Source: Paraburkholderia sp. ZP32-5 (GTDB taxonomy: Bacteria; Pseudomonadota; Gammaproteobacteria; Burkholderiales; Burkholderiaceae). From it: a stretch of DNA of 64,000 nt. Made by a program: the position numbers and the translations under genes. Every line of letters starts with the position of its first letter. The first letter of the stretch is position 1. Under the pieces are notes generated by a model. The model had not been told where the DNA came from. It saw only the letters and a list, made by a program, of their open reading frames with translations, and did no database searches. This document shows, piece after piece, positions 1 through 9,567 of this stretch. The stretch lies in the NCBI RefSeq assembly GCF_021390495.1, contig NZ_JAJEJP010000001.1, positions 1,054,001-1,118,000 on the forward strand. The letters are read 5' to 3'.

Positions 1-2
1 GT

Positions 3-152
3 GTCGCCATCGTGCCTTACTCGTTCGAATGGACGCTTCCGCCTATTGCAATGTTTACCCGCTCGGAAGGGCCGCACTCGGCGGCACAGAATCTGTTCGT
101 CGAATCGTTGCGCCAGATATGCGCGGAAACCTACGCTGAGACGCGGGATTAA
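3..152 (+). CDS. C-terminal end of a LysR-type regulator (partial)
   Basis: The third frame is open from the window edge to a TAA at 150-152. It encodes about 49 residues with a WTLPPIAMFTR segment followed by a polar helix. That pattern resembles the last strand and helix of a LysR substrate-binding domain. The start and DNA-binding part lie outside the window. The call rests only on this short tail, so another periplasmic-binding-fold protein is possible. Confidence 0.45.
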   Translation, partial: VAIVPYSFEWTLPPIAMFTRSEGPHSAAQNLFVESLRQICAETYAETRD

Positions 153-166
153 GACCGACGTTGGCC

Positions 167-1612
167 TTAGCTATGTCTGAGCGCGCGCGGCTGATCGGGC
201 AGAAATAACGAAAGTACTCCGCCTACGGCCAGCAACACGACATTGCAGCCGAGCGCGACGGCAAACGCGTGACCGAACGCAGTTGCTCCGCGCCCCGCCC
301 CCAGCTCGCTATAGAACACGCCGCCGATAAGCGCAACACCGAGCGCCGAAGCGATCTGAAACGTCGAGATGACAATGCCGGAAGCGAGCCCCGCGTGCTT
401 CGGCGCAACGCCGCCGATCACGGCCTTGATGACCGACGGCATGACCGTGCCAAATCCCAGCCCGGCAATGGCGAGACCGATATCGAGGCTATTCGCCAGC
501 ATTCCCGCCGCCGCGAGGAGCACGACACCAAACCCCAGTACCTGCAGCGCGAAGCCAACCGTCAGTGCGAACTTGCCGAGCCGCGCCATGACCTGAGCGG
601 AGGCGAGAGACGCCAGGAAATAGGCAATCGCGAAGGGCAACGTCGCCAGTCCTGCTTGAAGTGGCGAGAGCAGCAGGCCTCCTTGAAGGTACACGGAGAA
701 CGTCAGATAGAACGACGACAGCATATACAACGCGAAAGCCATCGCGATGCCGACCCCGAAACCCGCCTCGCGAAAGAGCGCGAATTCGACCAGAGGCGAA
801 CCGCCCGTCGCGGCCAGACGAGTTTCGAAGCGCACAAATAGCGCAAAAGCAAACGGCGCCGCGACGAGCATCGCGACAATCCATATCGGCCAGCCGGTTT
901 CTCTTCCTTCGACGAGCGGATAGACCAGTAGACCCAAGGCAACCGAAAGCAGCACGACGCCGCCAAGGTCGAGACGTCGTGCGTGCTCGGCTCGCGAGTC
1001 GCTCAGAAATAGAAGGGCGCCGACGAATGCGACGAGGCCGATCGGCACGTTGATAAGAAAGATGGCCTGCCAGGTGAGTCCGAATCGATGGAACGATACG
1101 AGCGCGCCCCCGAGTATCTGGCCGCAGATGTTGCCGAGGCCAAACGTGGCGCCATAGAGCGCGAGCGCGCGTCCCTGTTCTGATGCGGGGAACAACACGC
1201 GGATGGAGGCCAGTACCTGAGGGGCCATCACGGTTGCGGTCAGGCCCTGCAGGATACGCGCCGCGACGAGCGCAGTAGCGGACGGTGCGAGTCCGCACAA
1301 AACCGACGCGAGTGTGAAGCCGGCGACGCCATACACGAACATGCGCTTGCGGCCGAACAGATCGCCGAGCCGGCCGCCCGTGATCAGAAAAACCGCGTAG
1401 GTCGCCGCATACGCCGAGATGATGAATTCGATCTCCGCGGACGTGGCGCCGAGGTCCTTCCTGATCGACGGGAGTGCGAGGTTCACAACGTTGAAGTCGA
1501 GGATAGGAAGGAATGCCCCCATCAATAGGATGGGTAGCGCGAGCCAGCGTCGTGGGTCGGCCGTGTGCGTGTCGTGTGAAGAATGCGGGTGTGCGTTGTC
1601 GAGTGTGCTCAT
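167..1612 (-). CDS. MFS drug exporter, DHA2 (EmrB/QacA-like) family
   Basis: This 481-residue inner-membrane protein has about 14 hydrophobic segments, the number expected for the DHA2 branch of the major facilitator superfamily. The N-terminal segment carries LDFNVVNLALPSI, and the loop after helix 2 has GGRLGDLFGRKR, the classic MFS motif A. The helix 5 region GATFGLGNICGQILGG corresponds to the antiporter motif C. The family exports drugs and toxic organics by proton antiport; the substrate here is unknown. A LysR gene is divergent (start 1766) and is the likely regulator. Length and motifs look complete. Confidence 0.88.
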   Translation of the reverse strand: MSTLDNAHPHSSHDTHTADPRRWLALPILLMGAFLPILDFNVVNLALPSIRKDLGATSAEIEFIISAYAATYAVFLITGGRLGDLFGRKRMFVYGVAGFTLASVLCGLAPSATALVAARILQGLTATVMAPQVLASIRVLFPASEQGRALALYGATFGLGNICGQILGGALVSFHRFGLTWQAIFLINVPIGLVAFVGALLFLSDSRAEHARRLDLGGVVLLSVALGLLVYPLVEGRETGWPIWIVAMLVAAPFAFALFVRFETRLAATGGSPLVEFALFREAGFGVGIAMAFALYMLSSFYLTFSVYLQGGLLLSPLQAGLATLPFAIAYFLASLASAQVMARLGKFALTVGFALQVLGFGVVLLAAAGMLANSLDIGLAIAGLGFGTVMPSVIKAVIGGVAPKHAGLASGIVISTFQIASALGVALIGGVFYSELGAGRGATAFGHAFAVALGCNVVLLAVGGVLSLFLPDQPRALRHS

Positions 1613-1727
1613 GGATGTCGTCGTTCGCCGGATGGATGCGGGACGTCGGAATCGGAATCGAAATCGGCCGACCCGTTGATCGATGAAGACGACTATGCGA
1701 TATCATTTTCCATAACTCAACGGGATG

Positions 1728-1737
1728 TATGAACATA
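1728..1737. promoter_or_regulatory. Possible LysR operator between divergent genes
   Basis: The 153-bp region between the exporter and the LysR gene holds TATG-AA-CATA, an interrupted dyad of the T-N11-A type that LysR proteins prefer. It is short and not exceptional, so this is only a candidate. Confidence 0.25.
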
Positions 1738-1765
1738 TCAGCGATAACAATCGGAGATGAATGAG

Positions 1766-2623
1766 ATGGCAACGCTCGATGTCGACGCGGTGCGAGCCTT
1801 CACGCTCGTCGCGGATTTTCAGAGCTTTACGCGCGCCGCGGAGGCCATGGACACGACGCAGGCTGCGATCAGCATGAAGCTGAAGCGGTTGGAGGAGCGC
1901 CTGGGCCACAAGCTGATCGAACGCACGCCGCGGCTGGTGCGGTTGTCGTCGCGCGGTGCCTCGTTTCTTGAGGCTGCACGCGAGTTCGTCGCGGCGCACG
2001 AGCGCGCCGTCGCTGAACTATCGGGTACGACGCGGCGCTTTGCGCTCGGTATCAGCGACCATGTTGCCGGTCCTGATCTGCCGGTGCTGCTCGCACGGCT
2101 GCACGCCTACGATCCCACGTTGCTGATCGAAGTACGGATCGAATCGTCTCGCGAATTGCTCGACGCGTTCGAGCTAGGCAAGCTCGACGCTGCGATCCTG
2201 CGGCGTGAGGATGACCGTCGCAACGGCGAGGTGCTCGCGCTGGAGCCGCTGGGTTGGTTTGCATCGCCCGCCTTCGTACATCGGGAAGGCGGACCGCTGC
2301 GGCTCGCTTCGCTGTCGGCATCGTGCGGAATACGCAGCGTGGCGACGCGTAAGCTGGACGCGGTGGGAATTGCCTGGGTCGATGTATTCATAGGTGGCGG
2401 CACGGCGGCTGTTACCGCTGCGGTGTCGGCCGGGCTCGGCGTCGGAGCGTTCGCGCATCGGGTCGCGCCGCTCGGTCTCGTTGAAGTCGGCGCGGCGCTG
2501 GGCCTGCCTGCGCTTCCTTCGTCGGAGATCGTGCTGCATTCGAGTCTGTCGGATGCCAAGTCGCGCGAGACCTTGCGGACTATTGCCGCGGCATTTCGTG
2601 AGCATCGGCCGGCGATGCAATAA
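1766..2623 (+). CDS. LysR-type transcriptional regulator
   Basis: The protein has an N-terminal winged helix-turn-helix (residues about 5-63, with FTRAAEAMDTTQAAISMKLK) followed by a substrate-binding fold. There are in-frame ATGs at 1757 and 1766. The GGAG at 1753-1756 touches the first but lies nine bases before the second, so the 285-residue form from 1766 is chosen. The gene is divergent from the DHA2 exporter and probably controls it. Effector unknown. Confidence 0.85.
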   Translation: MATLDVDAVRAFTLVADFQSFTRAAEAMDTTQAAISMKLKRLEERLGHKLIERTPRLVRLSSRGASFLEAAREFVAAHERAVAELSGTTRRFALGISDHVAGPDLPVLLARLHAYDPTLLIEVRIESSRELLDAFELGKLDAAILRREDDRRNGEVLALEPLGWFASPAFVHREGGPLRLASLSASCGIRSVATRKLDAVGIAWVDVFIGGGTAAVTAAVSAGLGVGAFAHRVAPLGLVEVGAALGLPALPSSEIVLHSSLSDAKSRETLRTIAAAFREHRPAMQ

Positions 2624-2717
2624 ATGTCGGATTTCGACGATGATGAAATGGCGGGCATGTACTGCTTTTGCTCTCGCTTTGCTCTTACTACGACGCAGGC
2701 AGTGCCGCAACGCCAGC

Positions 2718-3410
2718 TCACAGATGTTTGAACACAGCGCTCGCCAGACTACGCACCTCATCGAACTGCGTGACGAGCTGAATGCACAGAATAAAGCCCA
2801 GCATCGCGGACGGAGAAGGGTAGCGGTCGATCCATCGTAGCAACGGGGCTGCATAGCGCACGCGGATCACATCGCACGTCATGATCAACGTGATCGCGAT
2901 TCCCAGCACGGTGCCCACCAGCAAATCGGTCGGATAGTGAAAGCCGAGATAGGCGCGCGGAAGGCAAATGAACAGCGCGGTATAGAGAATCGCCAGCACA
3001 CCAATACGCCGCTCCACGAGGAAGATGCCGGTGGCGATCGCCATCCATAGCATGGCGTGATCGCTCGGGAACGAACTCCAATTCGCCAACCCGACACCCG
3101 CGGTTGACTGATTTGCGAACTGCAGATGGAGCTCGGTGCTATAGAGCGGGCGCACTCTGAAGGGCAACCAATGAGCCAGCAGTCTTGCGACGAAAAGCGC
3201 CACGAGTCCGCTGAAAAGTGTCGCGACGATCATTTCTCTGCGCCATTCACGACGTTCGTCCTGCTGGAACCACATCCACCACAGCACGGGAACCAGAACG
3301 AGGCCTTTGCAGATGTACAGGCCGGCGATGGCTTGTATGGATTGCGTCGAGAAATGACCGAAATGGAGGTTGGACAGATATGTTTCGATAGACGAATCAA
3401 ATCCATTCAT
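2718..3410 (-). CDS. PAP2-family membrane phosphatase
   Basis: This is a polytopic protein of about 230 residues. The three PAP2 phosphatase motifs are visible: FRVRPLY (KxxxxxxRP type), SFPSDHAM (PSGH variant with Asp for Gly) and RAYLGFHYPTD (SRxxxxxHxxxD). The family dephosphorylates lipid phosphates such as phosphatidic acid or undecaprenyl pyrophosphate at the periplasmic face. A TTG at 3437 would add nine residues, but the ATG at 3410 has GGAAAG five bases upstream and is preferred. The PSDH variant occurs in bacterial members. The gene is monocistronic. Confidence 0.82.
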   Translation of the reverse strand: MNGFDSSIETYLSNLHFGHFSTQSIQAIAGLYICKGLVLVPVLWWMWFQQDERREWRREMIVATLFSGLVALFVARLLAHWLPFRVRPLYSTELHLQFANQSTAGVGLANWSSFPSDHAMLWMAIATGIFLVERRIGVLAILYTALFICLPRAYLGFHYPTDLLVGTVLGIAITLIMTCDVIRVRYAAPLLRWIDRYPSPSAMLGFILCIQLVTQFDEVRSLASAVFKHL

Positions 3411-4069
3411 TTTTCTTTCCACCGTCGCCGGCTGCAATCCGCGTGGCCCATCGACGAGAACCTGAGGAACTCGTCACGCTCAATGCAGTCGAGCAGTTGC
3501 TGTGAAAAAATCAGATGTTTATCCCGAGCGCGCCGTGACCGTTCGCTGTTCTGCCCGACACAATGGATGAATACGGAGCAGGAAGTGCAACACAATGTCC
3601 GACGTCTGCTGATTTGATTTGTCGTGGTTTCGGCTAAGCAGCCATGCAATTATCGAGTCCAGCTTTCTGAGTAAACACTCTATGCACGGAATCTGAAGGT
3701 TTGCTGAAGGTGTCCGTTCGATACTGACACCTGTCGGACCGAAGTCTGATTGACCAGCCTGAATGCCACGTGTCTTATTGTTTCGAGAGGTCCCGCGTGC
3801 CACGATTTAACGCTTTAGTGCAATAGGCCGGATCGCTCCGCCGGAACTGAACAGCAAACGGGGCATAGCTGATCCAGGGGCTGATGTGTCTTTATCCACG
3901 CGGGTTGACGCATCGATGTGCGGTCGCATAGCATCCCGGTTAGCGGTGCAGGCCGCTACCGGGTCCGCGGAAAGGGTTGAACCCACCTGTCGTAGCGAAT
4001 CAGAACGCCCTCCATCCTTTGTGCTGGCAGTGTTGCGGACCTTCGGCCACTGAATGCACGAGGATCCGT
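3411..4069. other. Long intergenic region with a hairpin
   Basis: I see no convincing gene in these 659 bases. They must hold the PAP2 promoter (leftward) and the ankyrin gene promoter (rightward). A GC-rich hairpin at 3935-3963 pairs CCCGGTTAGCGG with CCGCTACCGGG, with one bulged base. It has no T-run, so it is not a standard terminator; it would lie in the ankyrin mRNA leader. Confidence 0.4.
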
Positions 4070-5740
4070 ATGAAAAAGCTGCCTGCCCAGGCCCATCCCG
4101 ATCATCTGAAGAAGCAGGCGAAAGAGCTGTTACGGCTTTATCGAGCCGGCAACGCCACCGCCATCGCGCGCTTCATTCAGTATCTTCCCGCCGCCGCGCA
4201 TCGTACCGTTGAGGACGTCAAGGCACTTGCTCTGCGTCTGCACGACGCTCAGTCCTGCATTGCGCGCGAGTACGGATTCGTTTCGTGGGCGGATCTGACC
4301 GCCTATGCCGATGCAAGCGCTTTTGCGCATCGCGAACAGGCCGCGTTGATCCGACGCTGGTTGGGCCTCGTCTATGGCGCGGATGTGACGGGCACCTATG
4401 CCGCGTCGCGACCGCGCGTCGCGGTGAAGTTATTGCTCGATCATCCGGATCTGGTCGAGCGCGACCCGTACGTGGCCTGCGCCGCGGGGTACTGGAAGAC
4501 GATGTCCCGCGCGATCGCGGCGGATCCTGGCTGGGTCAATCAGCCCGGTGGAGCGCTACGTTTGCCGCCTCTCGTCGCGGTCACTCACTCGAGCCTCGTG
4601 CAGATCCCCGAATTCGCCGCGCGCCTGCGTGAATGCGCGCGTGCGCTCGTCGATGCCGGGGCCGATCCGAATCAGCAGATCGGCAGTCGGCTGCCGCCTG
4701 CCTCTTTATCGGCGCCTGATATGACCGAGCCGCTGTCGACGCTTTACGGCGCGGCGGGTGTCGTTCGTGATCCGGCGCTTACCGAAATGCTGTTGAATGC
4801 CGGCGCGGAGCCGAACGACGGTGAGTCGCTTTATCACTCGCTCGAAAACCCGGACTGCACGAGATTATTGTTGCAGCACGGCGCGCGGGTGACGGGGTCG
4901 AACGCGTTATGGCGTGCGCTCGATATGCCCGACGCGACCGCTCTCGAACTATTGCTTGGCCATGGCGGCAATGCGAACGAATCGTCTCCCGAAGGCCTGA
5001 AAGTTTGGGGCACGCCACTGCTGCGCGCTATCGCGCTGCACAGGTCGCCACATCATATTGCCGCGCTGATCGCGGCCGGAGCGGATGTGAAGGCCAGCAC
5101 CGCGGCTGGCGTGAGCGCGTATCGGCTCGCGATGCAGGTCGGTCTTGTGGAGATTGCGGCTCAACTGCGTGCCGCCGGTGCCGAGGAAACGCTGACGGCC
5201 GCGGAGCAGTTCGTGTCGGCATGTGCACTCGCTGATGCCAAGCAGGCGCGGCGCATTCAGACAGAACATCCTGACTTGCCCCGCGCTCTACCGGGCGATC
5301 GGCTACGTCTGCTTCCCGACGCCGCGGCATGGGGATCGACTGCCGCGGTGAAGACGATGGTCGAACTCGGCTGGCCGCTGGACGTACGCGGCGGAGATTG
5401 GGACGCAACCGCGCTCAATCACTCGGTGTTTCGCGGCGATGTCGATCTGACCGCGTTTTTGCTGGAGCACGGAGCGAGCTGGCGCGAAACGCAAGGCTTC
5501 GGCTCCGATGCGCTCGGCACCTTGGCCTGGGCGTCGCAGAACGAGCCGTCAGTCGCGGGGAGCCCCGATTGGGCCGGCTGTGCTCGCGTGCTGATCCGGC
5601 ATGGGGTGCCGAAAGCGGAGCGCGATCCCGAGCATGAAGATCGCGTGTTGATCGACGGCCGGCGTATGAGCTTTTCCGGCGAGGTGACGGAGGTGCTGGT
5701 CGAAGGAGTGCAGGGGAGCGGTGCAGCGAGTCGACCATAG
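4070..5740 (+). CDS. Ankyrin-repeat protein
   Basis: This cytoplasmic protein has 556 residues. After an N-terminal helical domain (KKQAKELLRLYRAG, typical of a Burkholderia ankyrin family) come several ankyrin units, recognised by LLLDHPDL, LLNAGAEPNDG, LLLQHGARV, LLLGHGGNANES, LIAAGADVKAS and FLLEHGAS. Ankyrin repeats mediate protein-protein contacts; no catalytic domain is seen. The ATG at 4070 has AGGA five bases upstream. A TTG at 3977 would add 31 residues of unlikely composition. It stands alone, and its partner cannot be inferred. Confidence 0.8.
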   Translation: MKKLPAQAHPDHLKKQAKELLRLYRAGNATAIARFIQYLPAAAHRTVEDVKALALRLHDAQSCIAREYGFVSWADLTAYADASAFAHREQAALIRRWLGLVYGADVTGTYAASRPRVAVKLLLDHPDLVERDPYVACAAGYWKTMSRAIAADPGWVNQPGGALRLPPLVAVTHSSLVQIPEFAARLRECARALVDAGADPNQQIGSRLPPASLSAPDMTEPLSTLYGAAGVVRDPALTEMLLNAGAEPNDGESLYHSLENPDCTRLLLQHGARVTGSNALWRALDMPDATALELLLGHGGNANESSPEGLKVWGTPLLRAIALHRSPHHIAALIAAGADVKASTAAGVSAYRLAMQVGLVEIAAQLRAAGAEETLTAAEQFVSACALADAKQARRIQTEHPDLPRALPGDRLRLLPDAAAWGSTAAVKTMVELGWPLDVRGGDWDATALNHSVFRGDVDLTAFLLEHGASWRETQGFGSDALGTLAWASQNEPSVAGSPDWAGCARVLIRHGVPKAERDPEHEDRVLIDGRRMSFSGEVTEVLVEGVQGSGAASRP

Positions 5741-5805
5741 TTCTTCGCATTCGGAAGAGCGGTGGCAGAACAGAACAGGAGCCTCCAATCAGCGTTGGAG
5801 AATCG

Positions 5806-5845
5806 CTGACGGAGTGGCGCCCAACTACCGGCGCCGCCCCGTCAG
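5806..5845. terminator. Hairpin between converging genes
   Basis: CTGACGG and CCGTCAG flank an inner GGCGCC/GGCGCC pairing, giving a strong stem followed by TTTC. It lies between the convergent ankyrin and dioxygenase genes and may terminate rightward transcription. The T-run is short. Confidence 0.5.
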
Positions 5846-5867
5846 TTTCAGCCTAAAAACTTAAACC

Positions 5868-6368
5868 TTAAACCGGCGCTACCACCGAAGTCGGGTACAG
5901 CAGCGTATCGGTCACGCAAATGCGGCTCGCGAACAGCAGGCGGTCTCCATCGAGCACGACGCGATCGATGTAACGCCCCGACATCACGATTTCCGTCATC
6001 CGGTCGAGCATCGTCTGCAGGATCAGAAATTCCGAGCCGACGATATAGCCATCACCATCGGCCTTGATCGACATGCCGCTGACGATGTGCCGCAGCGAGC
6101 GCGGCTGCGCGATCGTCGTTTCCGACGTCGTGAACGCGCGGTCTTCGATCATGCCCTTGCCGTCGCAGTAAATGATGCCGATCGGCAGCCCGCGCTCGTG
6201 GTTTTCCTTCGTGGTCAGCCGATACTCGGCGTTCGCGGTAAAGCACTCGGCCCAGTCCTTGTAGCGGGCTTCGTCGAGCGCGGCCGTGTACGCCGCGTAC
6301 AGATCCATGATGCCAAAGCGTACGTCCGCCGAAACGGTTTGCACGGGTTGTTGAGTCAACGTGCTCAT
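5868..6368 (-). CDS. Ring-hydroxylating dioxygenase beta subunit (AndAd/NagH-like)
   Basis: This 166-residue protein has the cone-shaped SnoaL/NTF2-like fold of the small subunit of Rieske oxygenases (DLYAAYTAALDEARYKDWAECF at the N-terminus, split here by recognisable helix boundaries, and SGRYIDRVV later). It has a structural role in the alpha3beta3 oxygenase. Its ATG overlaps the alpha stop by four bases, so the two are translationally coupled. It is the last gene of the ferredoxin-reductase-alpha-beta operon. Relatives act on anthranilate (AndAd) or salicylate (NagH); the substrate cannot be settled from sequence alone. Confidence 0.85.
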   Translation of the reverse strand: MSTLTQQPVQTVSADVRFGIMDLYAAYTAALDEARYKDWAECFTANAEYRLTTKENHERGLPIGIIYCDGKGMIEDRAFTTSETTIAQPRSLRHIVSGMSIKADGDGYIVGSEFLILQTMLDRMTEIVMSGRYIDRVVLDGDRLLFASRICVTDTLLYPTSVVAPV

Positions 6369-7645
6369 AGTCCCATCACCTTGCGGTAGTGTTGGTGCAG
6401 GCCGCGTACGGCCACCTCGGTAATCGTATGGTCGTGATCCTCGACCGTGCGTCCGGCCATTTCCGCGACGCCGGCGCGATCGCTGTAGGGCATCACGCCT
6501 TCCTGCGACATCACCATCACTTCGCTGTCGTCGACCGACACGAAGCCCGCCGGGCCCATCAGGTTGGCCTGGCGGATCCGATGCGCGCGCATTTCAGGCG
6601 TATCGTCCGCGTAGCCGAAGAACGTCCAGTGCAGGTCGTGGCTGTCCGGTCCGCGCGGCACCAGATGGCGCATCGCGAGCGTGTTCGATTGCTGCTGGAT
6701 GATCAGATTCGGCCAGATCGTCGACATCACCGCGGTCACGTCGCCCGGATATTCGCGGATCAGGTCGAGCACGCGCGTGTCCTTCAGTTGCATGTCGCTG
6801 CGCAGCGTCGCCCGCATTTCGTGCGCGGCCACTTCGTCGAGCTTGCCGCCGCGACGGTTGACCATCGCGCAGTGACGTCCAGTTTCGTCCATCTCGATCG
6901 CCGACTCCGCGTCCATCCGGAACAGGCCGAACGTGACGAAGAAGACGTGCAGCAGACTCGCGTGATACGGGTCCTTCAGGTTCTCGAACATGAACTTCCA
7001 GTTGCCGTCGATCCGCTGACGCATGTAGCCGAGCAGTTCCAGCTTGCGGCCGTCGAACACGCGATCGAAATACCCCAGCATCCGCGGGCCGAGATACTCT
7101 TCGAACGACTCGACGCTCGCGTCGAACGACGCGAAGATCGTCCCGTTGCGCACGTTCACCACGAGCGGCTGCGCGCGATGCTCGTTCAGATTGAAGTCCT
7201 TCGGCATGCCGCCCTTGCCCTTGTAGCCACGACGGAACGGCAGGCCGGTGACGTTGCCCTTCAGGTCATAACTCCAGTGGTGATACGGGCAGGTGAACGA
7301 CTTCGCGTTGCCGTGCTCTTCCTGGCAGAACGCCACGCCGCGATGCGCGCAGCTGTTGGCGAATGCGTTGACGCTGCCGTCGGTATCGCGTACCACGACG
7401 ATCGGCAGATCGCCGACGAAGCTGCGCTTGAAATCGCCCGGGTTCGGAATTTCGCATTCGAGCGCGACGTAGTGCCAGTTCGGCCCACGGAAGATCCGCT
7501 CCTGTTCGCGACGGAAGATTTCCTCGTCCGTATAGACCCAGAACGGAATGCGCGAGCAGCCCTCCTCAGGCCATACGTATTCGCGCGTGGCGCTATCGCC
7601 GGTCTCGGCGGTGGCGCGCGGAGCCCATTTGATTTCGCTCTCCAT
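6365..7645 (-). CDS. Ring-hydroxylating dioxygenase alpha subunit (AndAc/NagG-like)
   Basis: This 426-residue catalytic subunit has an N-terminal Rieske domain with Cys99, His101, Cys119 and His122 (CxH-17-CxxH). The C-terminal domain has the mononuclear iron site, Asp225, His228 and His233 in LKDPYHASLLH. It uses electrons from the ferredoxin to add oxygen to an aromatic ring. The sequence resembles salicylate 5-hydroxylase NagG and the three-component anthranilate dioxygenase AndAc. No catechol or gentisate ring-cleavage gene is next to it, so the product is unresolved. The 84-base gap after the reductase gene is short enough for one operon. Confidence 0.9.
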   Translation of the reverse strand: MESEIKWAPRATAETGDSATREYVWPEEGCSRIPFWVYTDEEIFRREQERIFRGPNWHYVALECEIPNPGDFKRSFVGDLPIVVVRDTDGSVNAFANSCAHRGVAFCQEEHGNAKSFTCPYHHWSYDLKGNVTGLPFRRGYKGKGGMPKDFNLNEHRAQPLVVNVRNGTIFASFDASVESFEEYLGPRMLGYFDRVFDGRKLELLGYMRQRIDGNWKFMFENLKDPYHASLLHVFFVTFGLFRMDAESAIEMDETGRHCAMVNRRGGKLDEVAAHEMRATLRSDMQLKDTRVLDLIREYPGDVTAVMSTIWPNLIIQQQSNTLAMRHLVPRGPDSHDLHWTFFGYADDTPEMRAHRIRQANLMGPAGFVSVDDSEVMVMSQEGVMPYSDRAGVAEMAGRTVEDHDHTITEVAVRGLHQHYRKVMGL

Positions 7646-7729
7646 GTTTCATCTCCACAAAATAGGAATGCAATGCGAGGTTGGAGCCGCGCGCGATGCA
7701 CGCGGATTCTCCGACGGTTGAGCTAAGGT

Positions 7730-8947
7730 TCAGCCGCGCGCGAGGCCGGTTAGCGGCCGCGCCGTATCGCCGAGTTCGGTGTGGTCCACGCGTTGCTGTG
7801 TATCGATCAATCGTTTGATGTTGCGACGCTCGCGTCCCGCGTTCACCAGCACGGCGCCGCGAATCACGTTATCGGCGACGAAGAACGCGCACCATGACGA
7901 CGCGCCGGCGTCTGCCCGCATCACGACGACGTCGTTCGCTACGCGGCCGCCGAGCATCTGGATGTTGCGGTCGTATTGGTCGGTCCAGAACCACGGCACG
8001 GCGGCGGCGCTGGGGGCGTTGCCGGCGATCGCGTTCGCGGCGGCCTGTGCCTGAACTTCGGCATTTTCCCAGGACTCGACGCGGATGGCTTCGCCGAGCC
8101 AGTGCGTGCGTTGCCGCGCGACGTCGCCAACGGCGTAGATCGACGGCAGCGAGGTGCGTGCCTCGGCGTCGACCAGCACGCCGTCAGCGCATTCGGCGCC
8201 GGCCTCGCGGGCCAGTTCGTCGTTCGCTACCGCGCCGATTGCCACCACTACGACATCGGCGGCGAGCAGGCTGCCGTCACCCAGGCGGACTGCCTCGACG
8301 GCCGTATTGCCTTCGAGCGCGGCAACCGTCACGCCGGCGCGCACATCGACCTGATGCGAGCGATGCAGGTCCAACAGATACGTGCCGAGAAAGCCGCCGA
8401 AAATCCGCGGCAGCAAGCCGTTGCCGGTTTCGAGCACGGTGACGGAGCAATCGCGCGCCACCGCCGTCGCGGCGATTTCGAGTCCGAGAAAGCCGCCGCC
8501 GATCACGACGACCTTCGCGCCGGCCGTCAGACGCGCGGACAGGTTCACGCTGTCGCCGACGTTGCGCAGCATCAGCACGCCGTCGAGCGCCGCGCCCGGC
8601 ACCGTCAGCGGCCTCGGCCGCACGCCGGTCGCCAGCACGAGATCGTCGTAGGCAAGCGGCTCGCCGTCGGCGAGCGAGATCTGCTTCGCAGCGCTGTCGA
8701 TGCTGGCGACTTTCACACCGAGTCGCAGGGCGACCCGCTGTTCGTCATACCAGTCGCGCTGAAACATCGTCGTTTTCGACGGCGAAGCGCCGTTCAGCAC
8801 TTCCTTCGACAACGGCGGCCGCTCGTAGGGCAACTCCGACTCTTCGCCGAGCAGCAGGATCTCGGCGGATGCGTCGAGTTTGCGCAGGGCGGCGGCCGTT
8901 CTCGCGCCGGCCTGTCCCGCGCCGACGATCACGGTTCGCCTGCTCAT
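7730..8947 (-). CDS. FAD-dependent ferredoxin reductase of the dioxygenase system
   Basis: This is a 405-residue NAD(P)H:ferredoxin oxidoreductase. It has an N-terminal FAD-binding VGAGQAG, a second dinucleotide site VVIGGGFLGLE for NAD(H), and a YAVGDVAR segment typical of this class (AndAa/BphA4-like). It passes electrons to the Rieske ferredoxin encoded just upstream. A GTG at 8962 would add five residues, but the ATG at 8947 has GGAG at ideal spacing. It is the second gene of the leftward operon. Confidence 0.9.
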   Translation of the reverse strand: MSRRTVIVGAGQAGARTAAALRKLDASAEILLLGEESELPYERPPLSKEVLNGASPSKTTMFQRDWYDEQRVALRLGVKVASIDSAAKQISLADGEPLAYDDLVLATGVRPRPLTVPGAALDGVLMLRNVGDSVNLSARLTAGAKVVVIGGGFLGLEIAATAVARDCSVTVLETGNGLLPRIFGGFLGTYLLDLHRSHQVDVRAGVTVAALEGNTAVEAVRLGDGSLLAADVVVVAIGAVANDELAREAGAECADGVLVDAEARTSLPSIYAVGDVARQRTHWLGEAIRVESWENAEVQAQAAANAIAGNAPSAAAVPWFWTDQYDRNIQMLGGRVANDVVVMRADAGASSWCAFFVADNVIRGAVLVNAGRERRNIKRLIDTQQRVDHTELGDTARPLTGLARG

Positions 8948-8980
8948 GCGCTCACTCCGCACGCGAAGCCGCGCGAAAGA

Positions 8981-9289
8981 TCATTCGACATCGACGAGCA
9001 CCTCATCGCCGTCTACGCGTACCGCGAAGGTCTGCAGGTCGACATCGACCGGCCCCGACACGGCCTTGCCCGTGCGGATGTCGAATACGCCCTGGTGCAG
9101 CGGACATTCGACCGTGCCGTCTTCGAGGTAGCCGTCCGACAGGCAGGCGTGCGCATGCGTGCAGATATCGTGGGTGGCGAAGAATTCGCCGTCGAGGTTG
9201 TACAGAGCAACCGGAATGTTCTCGATACGGCACGCCTTGACGGTGCCGGCGGGGACTTCGGCAACGAGTGCCAGCGGTTTCCATGCCAT
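8981..9289 (-). CDS. Rieske [2Fe-2S] ferredoxin (AndAb/NdoA-like)
   Basis: This 102-residue single-domain ferredoxin has CTHAHACLSDG and ECPLHQG, giving a CxH-16-CxxH Rieske cluster site. It shuttles electrons from the FAD reductase to the oxygenase alpha subunit. It is the first gene of the dioxygenase operon, 33 bases before the reductase start at 8947. The short length and lack of a signal peptide fit a cytosolic electron carrier. Confidence 0.92.
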   Translation of the reverse strand: MAWKPLALVAEVPAGTVKACRIENIPVALYNLDGEFFATHDICTHAHACLSDGYLEDGTVECPLHQGVFDIRTGKAVSGPVDVDLQTFAVRVDGDEVLVDVE

Positions 9290-9567
9290 CAGATCAGTCT
9301 CCTCAAAGTGAGTACCAGGCTGGCGATATCGGTATCGCCCCGGACAGGAATGCTTCGGTTCAGCATTGGCGACGTTATGCGTCGGCGGTCCGTATTCTGA
9401 GCGAGCCGGTTACGGGCCGTGTCACTATTTCCTTGATGGAGCGTTCGCCGTTCGCGAACGCAGCGCGCGCGGCGGATACGGTGGGCCGCGTCGTGTGGTA
9501 ACGTCGGCTCGATTCGGGGATTCGTGGCCGCCGCGGCGAAGCGGGCGGGCAATACGATGGAGACTGC
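9290..9567. promoter_or_regulatory. Divergent promoter region of the dioxygenase operon and LysR
   Basis: The region holds two dyads. GGCGATA-TCGG-TATCGCC at 9322-9339 lies 33-50 bases before the ferredoxin start, and CGTTCGCGAACG at 9449-9460 is a perfect 12-bp palindrome near the middle. Either could be the LysR operator. No clear -35/-10 pair was found. Confidence 0.4.

Noticed and set aside
489..1772. Long leftward open frame overlapping the DHA2 exporter
   Set aside because: It is a different frame of the exporter with Arg/His-rich composition and no domain pattern, produced by high GC.
3935..3963. Hairpin as a riboswitch or tRNA-like element
   Set aside because: Only one stem is visible, without a conserved core or tRNA arms.
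6389..7726. Long rightward open frame opposite the dioxygenase alpha gene
   Set aside because: It is antisense to a clear Rieske gene, rich in Arg/His/Val, and has no motif.
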